64,000 nucleotides of DNA from Trichomonas vaginalis G3. Its lineage: Eukaryota; Parabasalia; Trichomonadida; Trichomonadidae. Location: the NCBI RefSeq assembly GCF_026262505.1, contig NC_067208.1:16315962-16379961 (forward strand). Reading direction: 5' to 3'. The notes below the pieces were generated by a model, which saw nothing but the letters and a program-made list of their open reading frames with translations, did no database searches and was not told where the DNA came from. Within the stretch, counting starts at the first letter, position 1; every line of letters starts with the position of its first letter. The position numbers and the translations under genes are program-made. Of this stretch, positions 40,401 to 49,542 are shown piece by piece.

Positions 40401-43400
40401 CGTAACTCATAAACAGTGTCACTATTAGAATTACTATTTCCTAAGCCTAACAAATCAACTGAGTTATTAGAATTATTTGATAATCCTAATAAATCTACTG
40501 AATTATTATTATTAGAATTATTTCCTTCCATGTATTTGGAAATGTCGATTTTAAGAGGGAATTTAACTTCTTTGTTGTTTTTCTCTTTAAATCCTTGGTC
40601 GTTCTTTGTGAATCTCTGCAGTTGGACAACTAACAATTTAGATGGTTTAGAGATTTTGTCAACTTGAATTGCTGGTTTGACATTGCCACCAAATTTGTCA
40701 GTAGAAACGGTTTTTTCTGACAAGTAATTCTTGATTGCAATTTCCATGTCATCTGTGTTTGAAATTGAAACAGGAAGTAAAGAATAGAATCTATCTGTAA
40801 ATTCTGTTTCTTCTTCGCATGACAATTTCCTTCTGATTTCGCCTCTTAAGACGGGTGTCAATCCAACATCAACTGATAAAATACTTCGAACTAATCGTCT
40901 GTAGAATTCTGGAGCATCATTTAATGAGCCACTTAAAATGTCAAAACCGTCGTCACTTTTCCAGTCCAAACAGAACTGAATTGGATTAACAAACTGGAGA
41001 GGAGTGAATGACAATTGTCCCAAAATTAATTGCAAATCTTTAAGAGCTTTATCAGTGTATTCTCTTGACAAAAACAAGTTGACAAACTGTGGAATGTTTT
41101 TCAGTAATTGGAGAATAGAAGAAAGGAAATCACATCTGTTATTGACATTAACAATGTAACAATTCTCTGGTGTAGTTGTTGGTTTCATGAATGGTTTTTC
41201 TTTTGGAATTTCCATGACAATCTTCTCGATTTCTTCGATTTTGTTTGAGATTGTTACAATCAATTCGTTGTTCTGCCTGAAAAGTTTGATAATCAATGAA
41301 ATAACTTCACTAGATGGTTCATAGAAATTAAAACCGTTGAATAAAACAGAATCAACTAAAAATGTAAACAATTCATTCGCATTTGGAACTTTTTCAAATT
41401 TATTTGAAAGTTTGTCCAAAATCACGAAAACTCTTTGTGCAAATTCTGGTTTAACATTTCTTCTGTCTTGTATTGTTGACTGGTAGTATTCCTTCAAAAT
41501 GGAAATACATGGATCCCACAATGGCTGTGGATTCTCAACAACTTCGGTGATTGGTGTCAATCGCTCGAAGAAAGCGTCTGATGGCTTGTTGACTGTGAAT
41601 GAAAGAAGTGGCATCAACAATCTCGCTTGTGTCGGTGGAGGCAATGTAGAAATCAAATTCGAAATCTCATTTCTGACCGTTTTATTAGGATGGAAAATAG
41701 TAGAATTAAAGAGATCTATGAATGACTGGATCTGTTTCATCTGTTCGATATCAAAGTTTCTCACAATTGTCATCAATGGTGAAATGATTTTATCATTTGT
41801 AAGATTTGACAAACAGATTTGAATCAAATTTGACAATGCGTTGTTGTCAAATGCTGACCACATTTCTTTCTTGTAGTCTTCCCATTTCTTTGTGTTGACA
41901 ATGAGTTTAACGACATTAAGTAAATAACTGAATTGTGATAAACCGATTTCATCATTAGAAAACAATTTCTTTGACATGAAAATGACAATTCCAAGTAGAA
42001 CTTGGACACCGCCTGTCTTAAAGAAATAATCAATCCATTCTTCATGGTTTCCACTGATGATTGAACCAATTGTGTTCAATCGGTAGATCATCAAGTTCCT
42101 GATTTTAGATGAGAAGAAACTTGCCCATGATTGAGGAGTATTTGCATTCCTCAGTAAATTGTTTTGGCTCTCTAATGTTGGCAATAAATTCAAAATTTTC
42201 AATGAAACAGGAGATTGTTCGTTATCGTCTTTACAAAGAACGTTATATAATTGTGAGGTATATTTCTCCTGGTTTATGATTTGTGATGGGAAATACTTCG
42301 GAATGAAAGGTTTGTAATCCATGACATTGTAAACTTTGATTTCGAAAATTTTGTCTTCTTTCAATGAAAAGTTTTCGACTGAAGCATTTCCTTTCTGTGA
42401 AATCAAAGTAAATGAATAAGGATTTAACTGAACTAAGCTTGAAACTCTCAGTTTAAATGCATACAAGCTGAGTGAGATTGGAACAATGATTCGATATGTG
42501 TTTTCTGACAAAATCAAGTCAACAAAACTCATTTCATCATCTGGCAAATATTCATTCAAAGGAATGTATTTCATTGCCTTTCTGTCAACTCCATCTTCTA
42601 CTTCGTGGATCAGTTTAAGAAGGATATTGAGGCTGGCAACGTTTTCTATGTTTGTGAAACATTTTTCTACAAAGCCTTGGATGGATTCTGGTGCTTCGCT
42701 GTGCAGATCAACCAAGTATTTCATAAATGATGGTGAATTAGATTTGAAATACGATTCCCAGATGATATCTAAGAACATAGGCCTGTCATTTATGAGGAGT
42801 CCACTGTATAACTGGTGAACTAAGTTAGTATTTGGCAATCTATGGCCGAAATTACAAAGTGATCTGATAATTGAAACTTTGTGGAGAGATTGGAAAGGAT
42901 TGGATGTTGTGGCATTGAAGGACATGAAGAACTGCTCTAAATTGTACATGTCTGATTTGGCAATGATTTCCATAACATCTGAAAATTGTGTAAATTCTTC
43001 ATCTGTAACTTTTCCTTTCAAAGCGTTAAGAATTCTTGAGAAGAAAGGAAGGTGTTTGACTTGCAGGAATGGAATGACTGATGATATGATGGCATGAAGA
43101 ACTTCATCGTTAGCGCTGCCAAGTAATTCGGTTAATATCCTCATTCCGAGGTCTACGTTCTTTGTTTGCTTTATTTGGTCGGCCACTTGTCTCTGAACAC
43201 CTCTCCTCATCTCTTGGTCCTTTGGAAGATAAGCAACGACTAATTGGAAATAAATTTCTTCTTGTTCGGGCAAACATGAGAAAGATGCGGCCAATATATC
43301 ATCAAATAAAGTCTTCTTGTTGTTCTCAGTTGCTGTCGCTGAGATTTTGATCAAAAAGTTGATGATAGGATACGGATATTTCTTTCCATTGGAAATAGCA

Positions 43401-44473
43401 TCGAATAAGTAGTTTCTGATCGATTGCTGGTAAATGTTAACTATGATTTTCCATGCTTGGACGTACTTGAACATCACATTTAACGGAGCATTGACTGTTT
43501 GTGCCCAAAGCTTGTTGCATTTCTCAATTGGAATGCGGTAAACAGGAGCAATCATCTCAATGAACTGGGCAAAGGTGACAATTACGTCTGGATGGCAGTT
43601 TGCGCACAATTCTCCAATAACTCCAGTTCTGTCAACGGAATCTGATACGTATTGTATGTTGTTTTGCGAAATTTGCTTTGTTACGCGCATGATCATGTTG
43701 AAACCACGTAATTGTTCTTCAGGATTTGTAGATTTGATGAATAATACGTTGATGTTAACGCAAGAAAGGAGGATCTGGCCTTTCTGGTCATCTTCTGTAG
43801 CAAAATCGCAAAGTTTTGTGTAGATCTCATCGATAATTCTGAAATCTGGGGTATCAAGAAGAATATTCTGGGAATTTCCTGTTTTTGTGATCAGTGCTGG
43901 TAATAAATACTTGAGGACTTCGTTAATGTAAACATGGTAAATACCAGTTGTCTTTAGAAGGTTCTCAATGTTTAAAATTAAGTTAATTTTTTCATATGTG
44001 ACGTTTTGAGCAATGACTACTTTGATCACTTCGCAAAACTCTGGAACTGATATTGGTTTGAGTACTCTTGCATACAATTCTGAGTAATTTTGACCAGTAG
44101 TGTTAGATGTCGTATAAACAGGCGCTTGTGTATAAGTATACAATACTAAAGCGTCAGTAAGAAACTTGTCATAGCTCGATTTGAATAGAAATGCGTAAAA
44201 ATTCGAAATAGACTCAAGTAAATTAATGATTTGAGGAAAATTGGTGTATTGTTCATAGCGAGTGTTCAAAATTATGTTAATAAGTGGGAAGATGAATGTC
44301 TCGATGAAAGTTTTGGTGTCTTTGCCGAAGGAATCACGAATCTTTCCACTGTCTTTAATCTCCTGGAACAAAGAGATTAGATTGTTAATGTTGCTGTCGT
44401 TTTTCACAAACTCAATATAATTATTGAGGAAGTTATTCTTCCATTGCAAAAAAGACTGCCGAGAATCACTCAT
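37421..44473 (-). CDS. Giant ubiquitin-specific-protease-like protein, probably inactive
   Basis: The 2350-residue protein has a USP (UCH) domain over about 1095-1440, set between long helical solenoid regions as in USP9X/USP34-type enzymes. The His box is well kept (YELRGVLAHKGYQFEGHYIS, then WYIYDDSNVFEISE). The Cys box is not: at about 1100-1120 it reads NNRCDFLSSILQLLKNIPQF. Aligned on ILQLL, the catalytic Cys position holds Asp and a Cys stands one residue earlier. I infer a weak or dead deubiquitinase acting as a ubiquitin-binding scaffold. An Asn-rich insert just before the His box repeats NSVDLLGL twice. The start MSDSRQSFLQW has TTTCAATTTTTT upstream. Confidence 0.85.
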   Translation of the reverse strand: MSDSRQSFLQWKNNFLNNYIEFVKNDSNINNLISLFQEIKDSGKIRDSFGKDTKTFIETFIFPLINIILNTRYEQYTNFPQIINLLESISNFYAFLFKSSYDKFLTDALVLYTYTQAPVYTTSNTTGQNYSELYARVLKPISVPEFCEVIKVVIAQNVTYEKINLILNIENLLKTTGIYHVYINEVLKYLLPALITKTGNSQNILLDTPDFRIIDEIYTKLCDFATEDDQKGQILLSCVNINVLFIKSTNPEEQLRGFNMIMRVTKQISQNNIQYVSDSVDRTGVIGELCANCHPDVIVTFAQFIEMIAPVYRIPIEKCNKLWAQTVNAPLNVMFKYVQAWKIIVNIYQQSIRNYLFDAISNGKKYPYPIINFLIKISATATENNKKTLFDDILAASFSCLPEQEEIYFQLVVAYLPKDQEMRRGVQRQVADQIKQTKNVDLGMRILTELLGSANDEVLHAIISSVIPFLQVKHLPFFSRILNALKGKVTDEEFTQFSDVMEIIAKSDMYNLEQFFMSFNATTSNPFQSLHKVSIIRSLCNFGHRLPNTNLVHQLYSGLLINDRPMFLDIIWESYFKSNSPSFMKYLVDLHSEAPESIQGFVEKCFTNIENVASLNILLKLIHEVEDGVDRKAMKYIPLNEYLPDDEMSFVDLILSENTYRIIVPISLSLYAFKLRVSSLVQLNPYSFTLISQKGNASVENFSLKEDKIFEIKVYNVMDYKPFIPKYFPSQIINQEKYTSQLYNVLCKDDNEQSPVSLKILNLLPTLESQNNLLRNANTPQSWASFFSSKIRNLMIYRLNTIGSIISGNHEEWIDYFFKTGGVQVLLGIVIFMSKKLFSNDEIGLSQFSYLLNVVKLIVNTKKWEDYKKEMWSAFDNNALSNLIQICLSNLTNDKIISPLMTIVRNFDIEQMKQIQSFIDLFNSTIFHPNKTVRNEISNLISTLPPPTQARLLMPLLSFTVNKPSDAFFERLTPITEVVENPQPLWDPCISILKEYYQSTIQDRRNVKPEFAQRVFVILDKLSNKFEKVPNANELFTFLVDSVLFNGFNFYEPSSEVISLIIKLFRQNNELIVTISNKIEEIEKIVMEIPKEKPFMKPTTTPENCYIVNVNNRCDFLSSILQLLKNIPQFVNLFLSREYTDKALKDLQLILGQLSFTPLQFVNPIQFCLDWKSDDGFDILSGSLNDAPEFYRRLVRSILSVDVGLTPVLRGEIRRKLSCEEETEFTDRFYSLLPVSISNTDDMEIAIKNYLSEKTVSTDKFGGNVKPAIQVDKISKPSKLLVVQLQRFTKNDQGFKEKNNKEVKFPLKIDISKYMEGNNSNNNNSVDLLGLSNNSNNSVDLLGLGNSNSNSDTVYELRGVLAHKGYQFEGHYISYVKKYEDNKWYIYDDSNVFEISEERMIKDCTGGNDICNGYGNLTHVVNYFPCQKEISGYMFFYSQVNWQNENLSMSETVKNELIKSTKENIYKDICSSSEYSRLILSCSDVDIDGKFLYKSIESLCNNENVTESKISPLIDRFVQLIYSRPELANSIIENVDQIDKYVLNGITAVARKSFATIFIQSLERSSPEKRKHFEQNILQRIPNLSPYFKVFDDFWRIISKIVSIDFDIGENIFKTILDFVCLTLPSFATNYSRESVISIVNVDTIFEILSSINISNENKQSFSHEVINKQFIDIYIKPRNHSKSFCKFISSFIGSDKNLAILLTNVFYSDMNITALTCSSYLVLSLFIDKSISKSFCSSIVSAIELKGSNSKIEIISEIIERIRYYKEDFSDSFINLSQMILQTFIMCKSENVRSLVESLLGTVFPFIFSKDELSDLERQHLTDLFLSLHSMLPDITTTFRKLRESYYYREIKREQFNSYSPCVHYFNLIKLIVVRGHMNTAMFECGNSFIDTLSVITQERIVPNYSLESEFDLLQSSIVDGTEFFSKNSFTKFIRCFPIVKGHFNDQQILQLLRIVPNTTRGTEKIANSDCFKSICKDFMSNEVRTFVEQRLTVDNAKLFAKGMWNIDVIESQIKRKNADYFILSWELLSKDPNTSSIFYSKENICSFYSGVNKVDNPNMRPVMKLFAAFNHAYYQVNKGKKRLGFDKVNIVLDCYFKTAKVNTKQLINCMQIYYPDNFASGGIPDFLRSLCIMSNDIRNHIFNEVIGLDKPLFDVYIPDECIFIARFLVELCSPEYGNSGPSQVLLARELGSLAKVQYPVGEALEIMAQRYWRTETDTGEGNDDMIKFACDMLVRNCSCVESISGTCRILEVKYSKSLGEDKVKTWLDKVYKQASICIARALVVDSNSPDISMFYACIDFSTELHDKLPDIELPKLAVDRNEILYSKANSKNEDKLTFLDRVIQIIGI

Positions 44474-45034
44474 TTTTTATCTTAAAAAAATTGAAATAAA
44501 AAATATGATCGTTCAAAAAATTCACCGAAGAGAAAAAAATATTGAAAGGGTTTGTTTGACAATTTGTATAGATGTAAATAAATTACCTGAAAGTAGGGCT
44601 GTCGATTTGGAAGATAATTTTTAGTTTCCGATTTTAGAAGATTTCGATGTAAACTAAAAGTGACAGTATATTATTAATAATAGTGTTAGTATGGTCTATT
44701 TCCATTATTCTTTGGGATCATTTTTGTAACAATTTTATTTCAAAATTTAAAAATTTAGTATATCTAATGCTCATTTATAAGCCCAATGTGCATATCCTTC
44801 GCTAAAATCTCATAATTAAGTAAGTGTTGAGTCTAGAATTCGAATACGAAAAATCTTACAAAGTTCTTCTCTCAATGTAGGATCTTCATTTAAAAAATAA
44901 AAGTGTTATATATAGGTTGTAAAATCACTTTTATAAAATGCTCAGAAAAAATGTTCGTAAGAAGATTTGAAAAGCAATATTAGCCGATATAATATGATAA
45001 GAGCCGACCAAATTAGTTAACCACATCAGCATAG
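44474..45034. other. Intergenic, no gene seen
   Basis: An isolated AAAAGTGACA at 44656-44665 resembles the motif before the nucleoporin genes but is not followed by a gene. The rest is featureless AT-rich DNA. Confidence 0.45.
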
Positions 45035-45735
45035 AGAACATGGTGTCGATGCTCGATGGTTTCTTCAGTGTAATGGATGATTTAAAACAAAAGACAATAA
45101 AGAATTATCTGAAATTTATCAAGATATCAAATTTCTAATTGATTCATATAAACCCCCTCCAAATAAGATTCTTTCCGATATATATCATATATTTCATTAT
45201 CAAACAAATTTTGAGGAATAGCACCCAAAAGTGATTAAAGACATTGATTTTGGTTTTGATTACCTATTAAATAAAGAATAGTGCTTGAAGAAAACAACAG
45301 ATGGAAATTCGAGGAATGTGAATCTAAAAATTATTCATCGGATATTCATAAAGAGAATACAATTTACAGGACAATCATGGATGATGACAAAGTGTTATTA
45401 ATCTCCATCATCGAAAAATTCTAATGTTAATGCTAAAGATAAAGATGGAAGAACTCCACTTCATGAAGCAGCATTCAAAAACAGTAAGGAAACAGTTGAA
45501 ATTCTTATTTTATATGGTGCAAAAGTTAATGCTAAAGATGGAAGATCTTCACTTCATCAAACTGCATATTATGACAGCAAAAAAAAACAGAAATTTTTAT
45601 TACACCTGGCGCAGATATCAATGCTGGAGATAAATATGGACAAACTCCACTTCATAAAGCAGCATATGACAACAGCAAAGAAACAAGAAAGTTCTTATTC
45701 TACATGGTACAGATATCAATGCTAATAATTAATTT
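45035..45735 (+). pseudogene. Decayed DUF3447/ankyrin gene
   Basis: Translations in several frames give pieces of an ankyrin protein: first DUF3447-like N-terminal fragments (about 45035-45415), then ankyrin units with NVNAKDKDGRTPLHEAAFKN, ILILYGAKVNAKDG, then further units with GQTPLHKAAYDNSKET-like sequence in other frames up to about 45730. In-frame stops and frame changes interrupt it, including an A-run near 45580. The remaining similarity between units is high, so decay is probably recent. It is flanked by the USP-like gene and a small secreted protein gene. Confidence 0.75.
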
Positions 45736-46377
45736 AGAAAAATTTCACATCGATTTATCTAAATTATTGCACTTTCCTCTTATTGATTGGAATACCGGTG
45801 CTTTACGTTGGTAAATCATTTTTAAACCTCAAATGAGATGTATGACCATATGAGTCACATATGATCTAATCTGAATATGAGTGAGAATTGAGTTTAAAAC
45901 GAAGTTTATTTTTTGGACTATATTTCACCATTTTAAAATGTGTAATAATGATATAATTCGCATGAAATGGGGAAAATATTGACTGGATACGTAATGGTTT
46001 TATAATTGAAATGATGATTTGACCGAATTTAAATGAATATATAACGCGATGAAATTTCGAATTGCTCAAATGTCAGTAATTCATATATGGTGCACATATT
46101 AATATTACACTTCGTTGATATTTAATATATAAACCTAATAAAATATATTAAGCCATTTTAAAGTTATATGAGGTTTAGTATCACAATGCACGGGTGAACC
46201 CTCAGACGATAACGATTAAATTACAAAATCGAAACGACCCGATGAAAGTAATTAATATGTAAGGTACTATATAAAAATGAAACCTTTCATTCTGTAAAAC
46301 AAAGTTAAATGATTCATTTTAATGAAATTTTTATAAATATCTTTCGGAACTCTTTAAAAATAAAAAATCGTTTATAT
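45736..46377. other. Intergenic, no gene seen
   Basis: AT-rich DNA with one 67-codon minus-strand frame (45866-46069) that has no recognisable content. Confidence 0.45.
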
Positions 46378-46713
46378 TTAAGATTCATAGCTGGTTATAC
46401 CTAGTTCATATGATTTAGAAGTGCTTCCAATGATTTGCAAATAATTGTCATCACTAACAAAAGCGATTCTTCCATCTGCAAGTTTAACTTTGCCAGATGC
46501 TTTAGTAAAATCAACGGTATTGGTGCCATCGGAAATAGTTGCAATATGTGACATTTCAGTTTGTCCAAAGCGCCCAGGTTGAGAACAGAATATTTCTTTG
46601 AGGTTAAGAATTAAAGTGCGTTTATCTTCAAGTTCCCATTTATGAATTGGATGAAATGTCGGCGGGTAGCATCTCAATGTTCCGTAAAATAAGCTCAATA
46701 ATATGAAGAGCAT
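46378..46713 (-). CDS. Small secreted or ER protein, function unknown
   Basis: From ATG 46713 the protein has 111 residues and starts with a clear signal peptide (MLFILLSLFYGTLRCYP). The frame is open 12 codons further upstream (MAGCNLSLKKNK), but this would hide the signal peptide and reaches into a tandem repeat, so I prefer the inner start. The mature part is beta-rich (TLILNLKEIFCS, KVKLADGRIAFVSDDNYLQI) and ends in YELGITSYES. I do not recognise a family. A 41-bp tandem repeat lies directly upstream. Confidence 0.55.
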   Translation of the reverse strand: MLFILLSLFYGTLRCYPPTFHPIHKWELEDKRTLILNLKEIFCSQPGRFGQTEMSHIATISDGTNTVDFTKASGKVKLADGRIAFVSDDNYLQIIGSTSKSYELGITSYES

Positions 46714-46731
46714 TTTGTTTTTTTTTAATGA

Positions 46732-46841
46732 CAAATTACATCCTGCCACTATTTCAATTTAAAAAAAAATGGCAAATGACATTCTGCCACTAATTCAAAT
46801 TTTAAAAAAGTGGCAAATAACATTCTGCCGCTAATTCTACA
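46732..46841. repeat. 41-bp tandem repeat (about 2.7 copies)
   Basis: Units 46732-46772 and 46773-46813 are each 41 bases, and a partial third runs from 46814 to about 46841. The shared core is CATTCTGCCACTAATTCAAA. Each unit carries TGCCACT and, near its end, AGTGGCA-like sequence, so the units can also pair with each other in inverted fashion. The array begins about 19 bases upstream of ATG 46713. Confidence 0.8.
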
Positions 46842-47171
46842 TTTCTAATATTTTTTCTGAAATCCATGTGTTTCGAAATGAAAGATCAAGAAAATAGAAA
46901 TAGTTCTTCAAAGTAGTTGAGTTTTGGAGTTATGAATATCGAATCGATACAAAATCGAAGATTATTCATTATTGCAGGAAAAAAGTCATTATGGTTGTCT
47001 CCCATATTGCAAATAGCGTACAAGCAACATCAATGAATAACGAAAAATATAATTTTTAATAAAGAGGTATAAGAAATAGAGAAAATAAAACTAATATAAC
47101 TTTTATTCAATTGTGAAAACTGTATGAGTAAGTTATCAAAATGATAATATTATTTTTGAAAATTTGTTAAT
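46842..47171. other. Intergenic, no gene seen
   Basis: AT-rich DNA between two small minus-strand genes. Nothing recognisable is seen. Confidence 0.45.
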
Positions 47172-47522
47172 TTAAAGATGAGCATACTCATCGTGTACTT
47201 TTGGCTTTGTGCAAAGTCTAACAATAAGATCAACAATGATTGCAACACCAATAACAACTGATCCAATGATATATCTGTTTGTTTGAATGGCATCACCACC
47301 AAGGGTCTCAATGCATTGTCTGTCTGTCTGACGAGTAACATGTTCGCATGTAGTTTCATTTAACGCGACATTTCTAACGCATCTATTTTCATTTTCAGTT
47401 TTTCCAAAGCAGTAAAAGCATTCGTCTTTATGTTCCATGCAGAGGAGGCAAGAAGAATTATATGCAACGCATGGGTCAACTTCTGTTGCAGCTGATATTA
47501 GTGAAAAAAACAGTGCAAACAT
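47172..47522 (-). CDS. PSI-like type I membrane protein, PTTG1IP-like layout
   Basis: The 116-residue protein has a signal peptide (MFALFFSLISAATE), a Cys-rich luminal part with PSI-type spacing (CVAYNSSCLLCMEHKDECFY, CFGKTENENRC, then TTCEHV and RQC), one membrane segment (YIIGSVVIGVAIIVDLIVRL) and a short polar tail (CTKPKVHDEYAHL). This order recalls PTTG1IP-type small membrane proteins. The YAHL near the end could be a sorting signal. The partner and role are unknown. The ATG lies in TTTCATATG, an Inr-like context. Confidence 0.65.
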   Translation of the reverse strand: MFALFFSLISAATEVDPCVAYNSSCLLCMEHKDECFYCFGKTENENRCVRNVALNETTCEHVTRQTDRQCIETLGGDAIQTNRYIIGSVVIGVAIIVDLIVRLCTKPKVHDEYAHL

Positions 47523-47922
47523 ATGAAATTATTGATTTTCTATCGTTAAATTTTATGATCATACTCGGAACAAATTGTATTCGTAAATTCTTGATATCAC
47601 CGTGGATGCGAATTTAATTTGATGCGAGCCGAAGTTCAAGGATTTATATACCATCTGACAAAAAAAAGTTCTTTCATAAAAAAACTCTTATTCTCCAAAG
47701 CATCTGATACAAGAATTAATAACTTTTATATCAAGAACTTTAATGAGCAAAGAATTTATGATTGAACCATATATGTAAGCTGTTCTGAATCCATATCAAA
47801 AATTTAAAAATTTATTTGAGATAGGGTAACATGGTTGACTTTTTATGAATTCTGGTTTCATTCGTTATTGATTTCAATGACTAAGACTTAAATTAGTTTT
47901 TTTATTTCTCAGTCCGAGGACT
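47523..47922. other. Divergent intergenic region
   Basis: This stretch lies between the PSI-like gene and the Ndc1-like gene. No gene is seen. The right end holds the AAAAAGTGACA motif listed separately. Confidence 0.45.
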
Positions 47923-47933
47923 AAAAAGTGACA
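47923..47933 (+). promoter_or_regulatory. AAAAAGTGACA motif before Ndc1-like start
   Basis: The 11-mer ends two bases before ATG 47936 and is identical to the one before the Nup98-like gene (17043-17053, minus strand). No clear TCAYTW initiator lies close to this ATG, so the motif may take the place of one. That is inference. Confidence 0.4.
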
Positions 47934-47935
47934 AA

Positions 47936-49117
47936 ATGCCTGGATTTGTGCCTCTTCTTTATACTTGGAAGACGATTGGTGCTACATCATGGGCAATGGT
48001 TTTCTCATTGATACCATTTTTCTTTATTAATGTATTTTCAACATTTCTCGGTCACCATCTCGAATATATTCCTTTCTTTGTTTCATATATCGGTTTACCA
48101 TTCTTAATTCTCTTCTACATTTTATGCCTAACAAGTGTTCCAGAAAGATATTATACTCTCTCGAAAACAGAATTCTTTTATAGAGTTATCTTCATGACTC
48201 TCCATATATTTTGGCTTTGGCAGCTAGGTTTGACATCATCAGATTACAGAGAATCGTTTATTGTTTCATTAGTCGTTACTTTCATTACAATGATGACAGA
48301 AAAATTCGTTTTACTTTTTAAACTCGAAAAGCGATCAAGATTCCAAAAAGTATTTGGATTTTACAGCCCACCAATTATTGCTATTGTTGTAACATCCATA
48401 ATTTTAGCTTTTACTTTTAATTCAAAAATTATCGCTACAGTTGTTGTTGATTTTGTTATTTCTTCGCTAATATTAACAATAGCTGCAGTAGTTGCTGGAG
48501 AACGTGTCAGCTTCCAAGGAAATGGCTTACAACGCCTTATTATGTACTTAAACTCTCCAGACGAGTATTTACAATTCCTTGCTTACATAGATCTCTATGC
48601 AATTGCAAGAGGACCTGTGACACGTCGTTCTACAATACTTCGAGACACTTCTTTGCAATCTATCAATTCTATTCTCAAACCATGCCAAGAAATTCTTACG
48701 AAATACGCTCAACAGCAACAGCAAATCCAAAAATACCAAAGCCATATCTTCAGTCCACTTAGAGAAGGAATTTTAACAAAAATTTACAAGAAGATGGTCG
48801 CAGCTCAAATGAAGCTCTTGCGTGAGAAGCTTGCTCTTCAATGGTCCATTGTTGTCATGTTAGATGTCGAAAGTCTCATCATTCTCCTTTCATCCAAGAA
48901 TGATACTTTTGGAATCATGCAAACTCAAATGAAAAACGTCAAAAAGAATCTCGAAGACATTCGTGACGTTGTAATACAGACAATTCAGACGTATTCATGG
49001 TCAACACCTGATTTTGGCCACAAATACGCTTATAAGACTCCAAAAGAACTTGTTCTTGCAACATACAACTCTATTAACAATGCTATTGATGCTCTTTCTC
49101 GTCTTGGTGTTAACTAA
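47936..49117 (+). CDS. Ndc1-like transmembrane nucleoporin
   Basis: The 393-residue protein has six hydrophobic segments in its first 200 residues (for example SWAMVFSLIPFFFINVF, YIGLPFLILFYILCL, IIAIVVTSIILAFTF, FVISSLILTIAAVVAG). A soluble helical C-terminal half follows. Its beginning, YLNSPDEYLQFLAYIDLYAI then ARGPVTRRSTIL, resembles the LALQDL…RR region of the Ndc1 family, which anchors the nuclear pore and spindle pole body in the envelope. Family members are usually longer, so this would be a compact form. The call rests on topology and this one motif. A coiled-coil stretch (YAQQQQQIQKYQ) is present. Confidence 0.55.
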   Translation: MPGFVPLLYTWKTIGATSWAMVFSLIPFFFINVFSTFLGHHLEYIPFFVSYIGLPFLILFYILCLTSVPERYYTLSKTEFFYRVIFMTLHIFWLWQLGLTSSDYRESFIVSLVVTFITMMTEKFVLLFKLEKRSRFQKVFGFYSPPIIAIVVTSIILAFTFNSKIIATVVVDFVISSLILTIAAVVAGERVSFQGNGLQRLIMYLNSPDEYLQFLAYIDLYAIARGPVTRRSTILRDTSLQSINSILKPCQEILTKYAQQQQQIQKYQSHIFSPLREGILTKIYKKMVAAQMKLLREKLALQWSIVVMLDVESLIILLSSKNDTFGIMQTQMKNVKKNLEDIRDVVIQTIQTYSWSTPDFGHKYAYKTPKELVLATYNSINNAIDALSRLGVN

Positions 49118-49542
49118 TTTTTGATTTTTTAATATTTATTTTATTTTTATTTTGCAATAGAATTTAAACAACTTTCATGTGTTATATTTTGCTTATTTTC
49201 TACAAATCTCAATTGAAAAAACTTATAAAATTTTATTATTTTTTTAATTTCTTGAATAGTATTAAAACATAAAGAGATAAAGTATTTTGACATGAAAATA
49301 AACAATTTATAAAGACAATATTCAGTAATGATAGAACAAATAAAATTATTCGAAAATCTATGTATTAAAACATAAAATTTTGTCATTATCATGCGTTATC
49401 GCTCAATTGTAATCACATTATCTATTAGTGACTAAATTAGATCATTATCATTTCTAATTTTCATAATTCTTTAATTTTTTTGATTTGAAACACATCATTC
49501 AATGATTTATGTTTCAAACTAATAAATTCTTGTTACAATGGT
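49118..49542. other. Intergenic between convergent genes, no gene seen
   Basis: AT-rich DNA. An 81-codon minus-strand frame (49147-49392) has no recognisable content. Confidence 0.45.
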
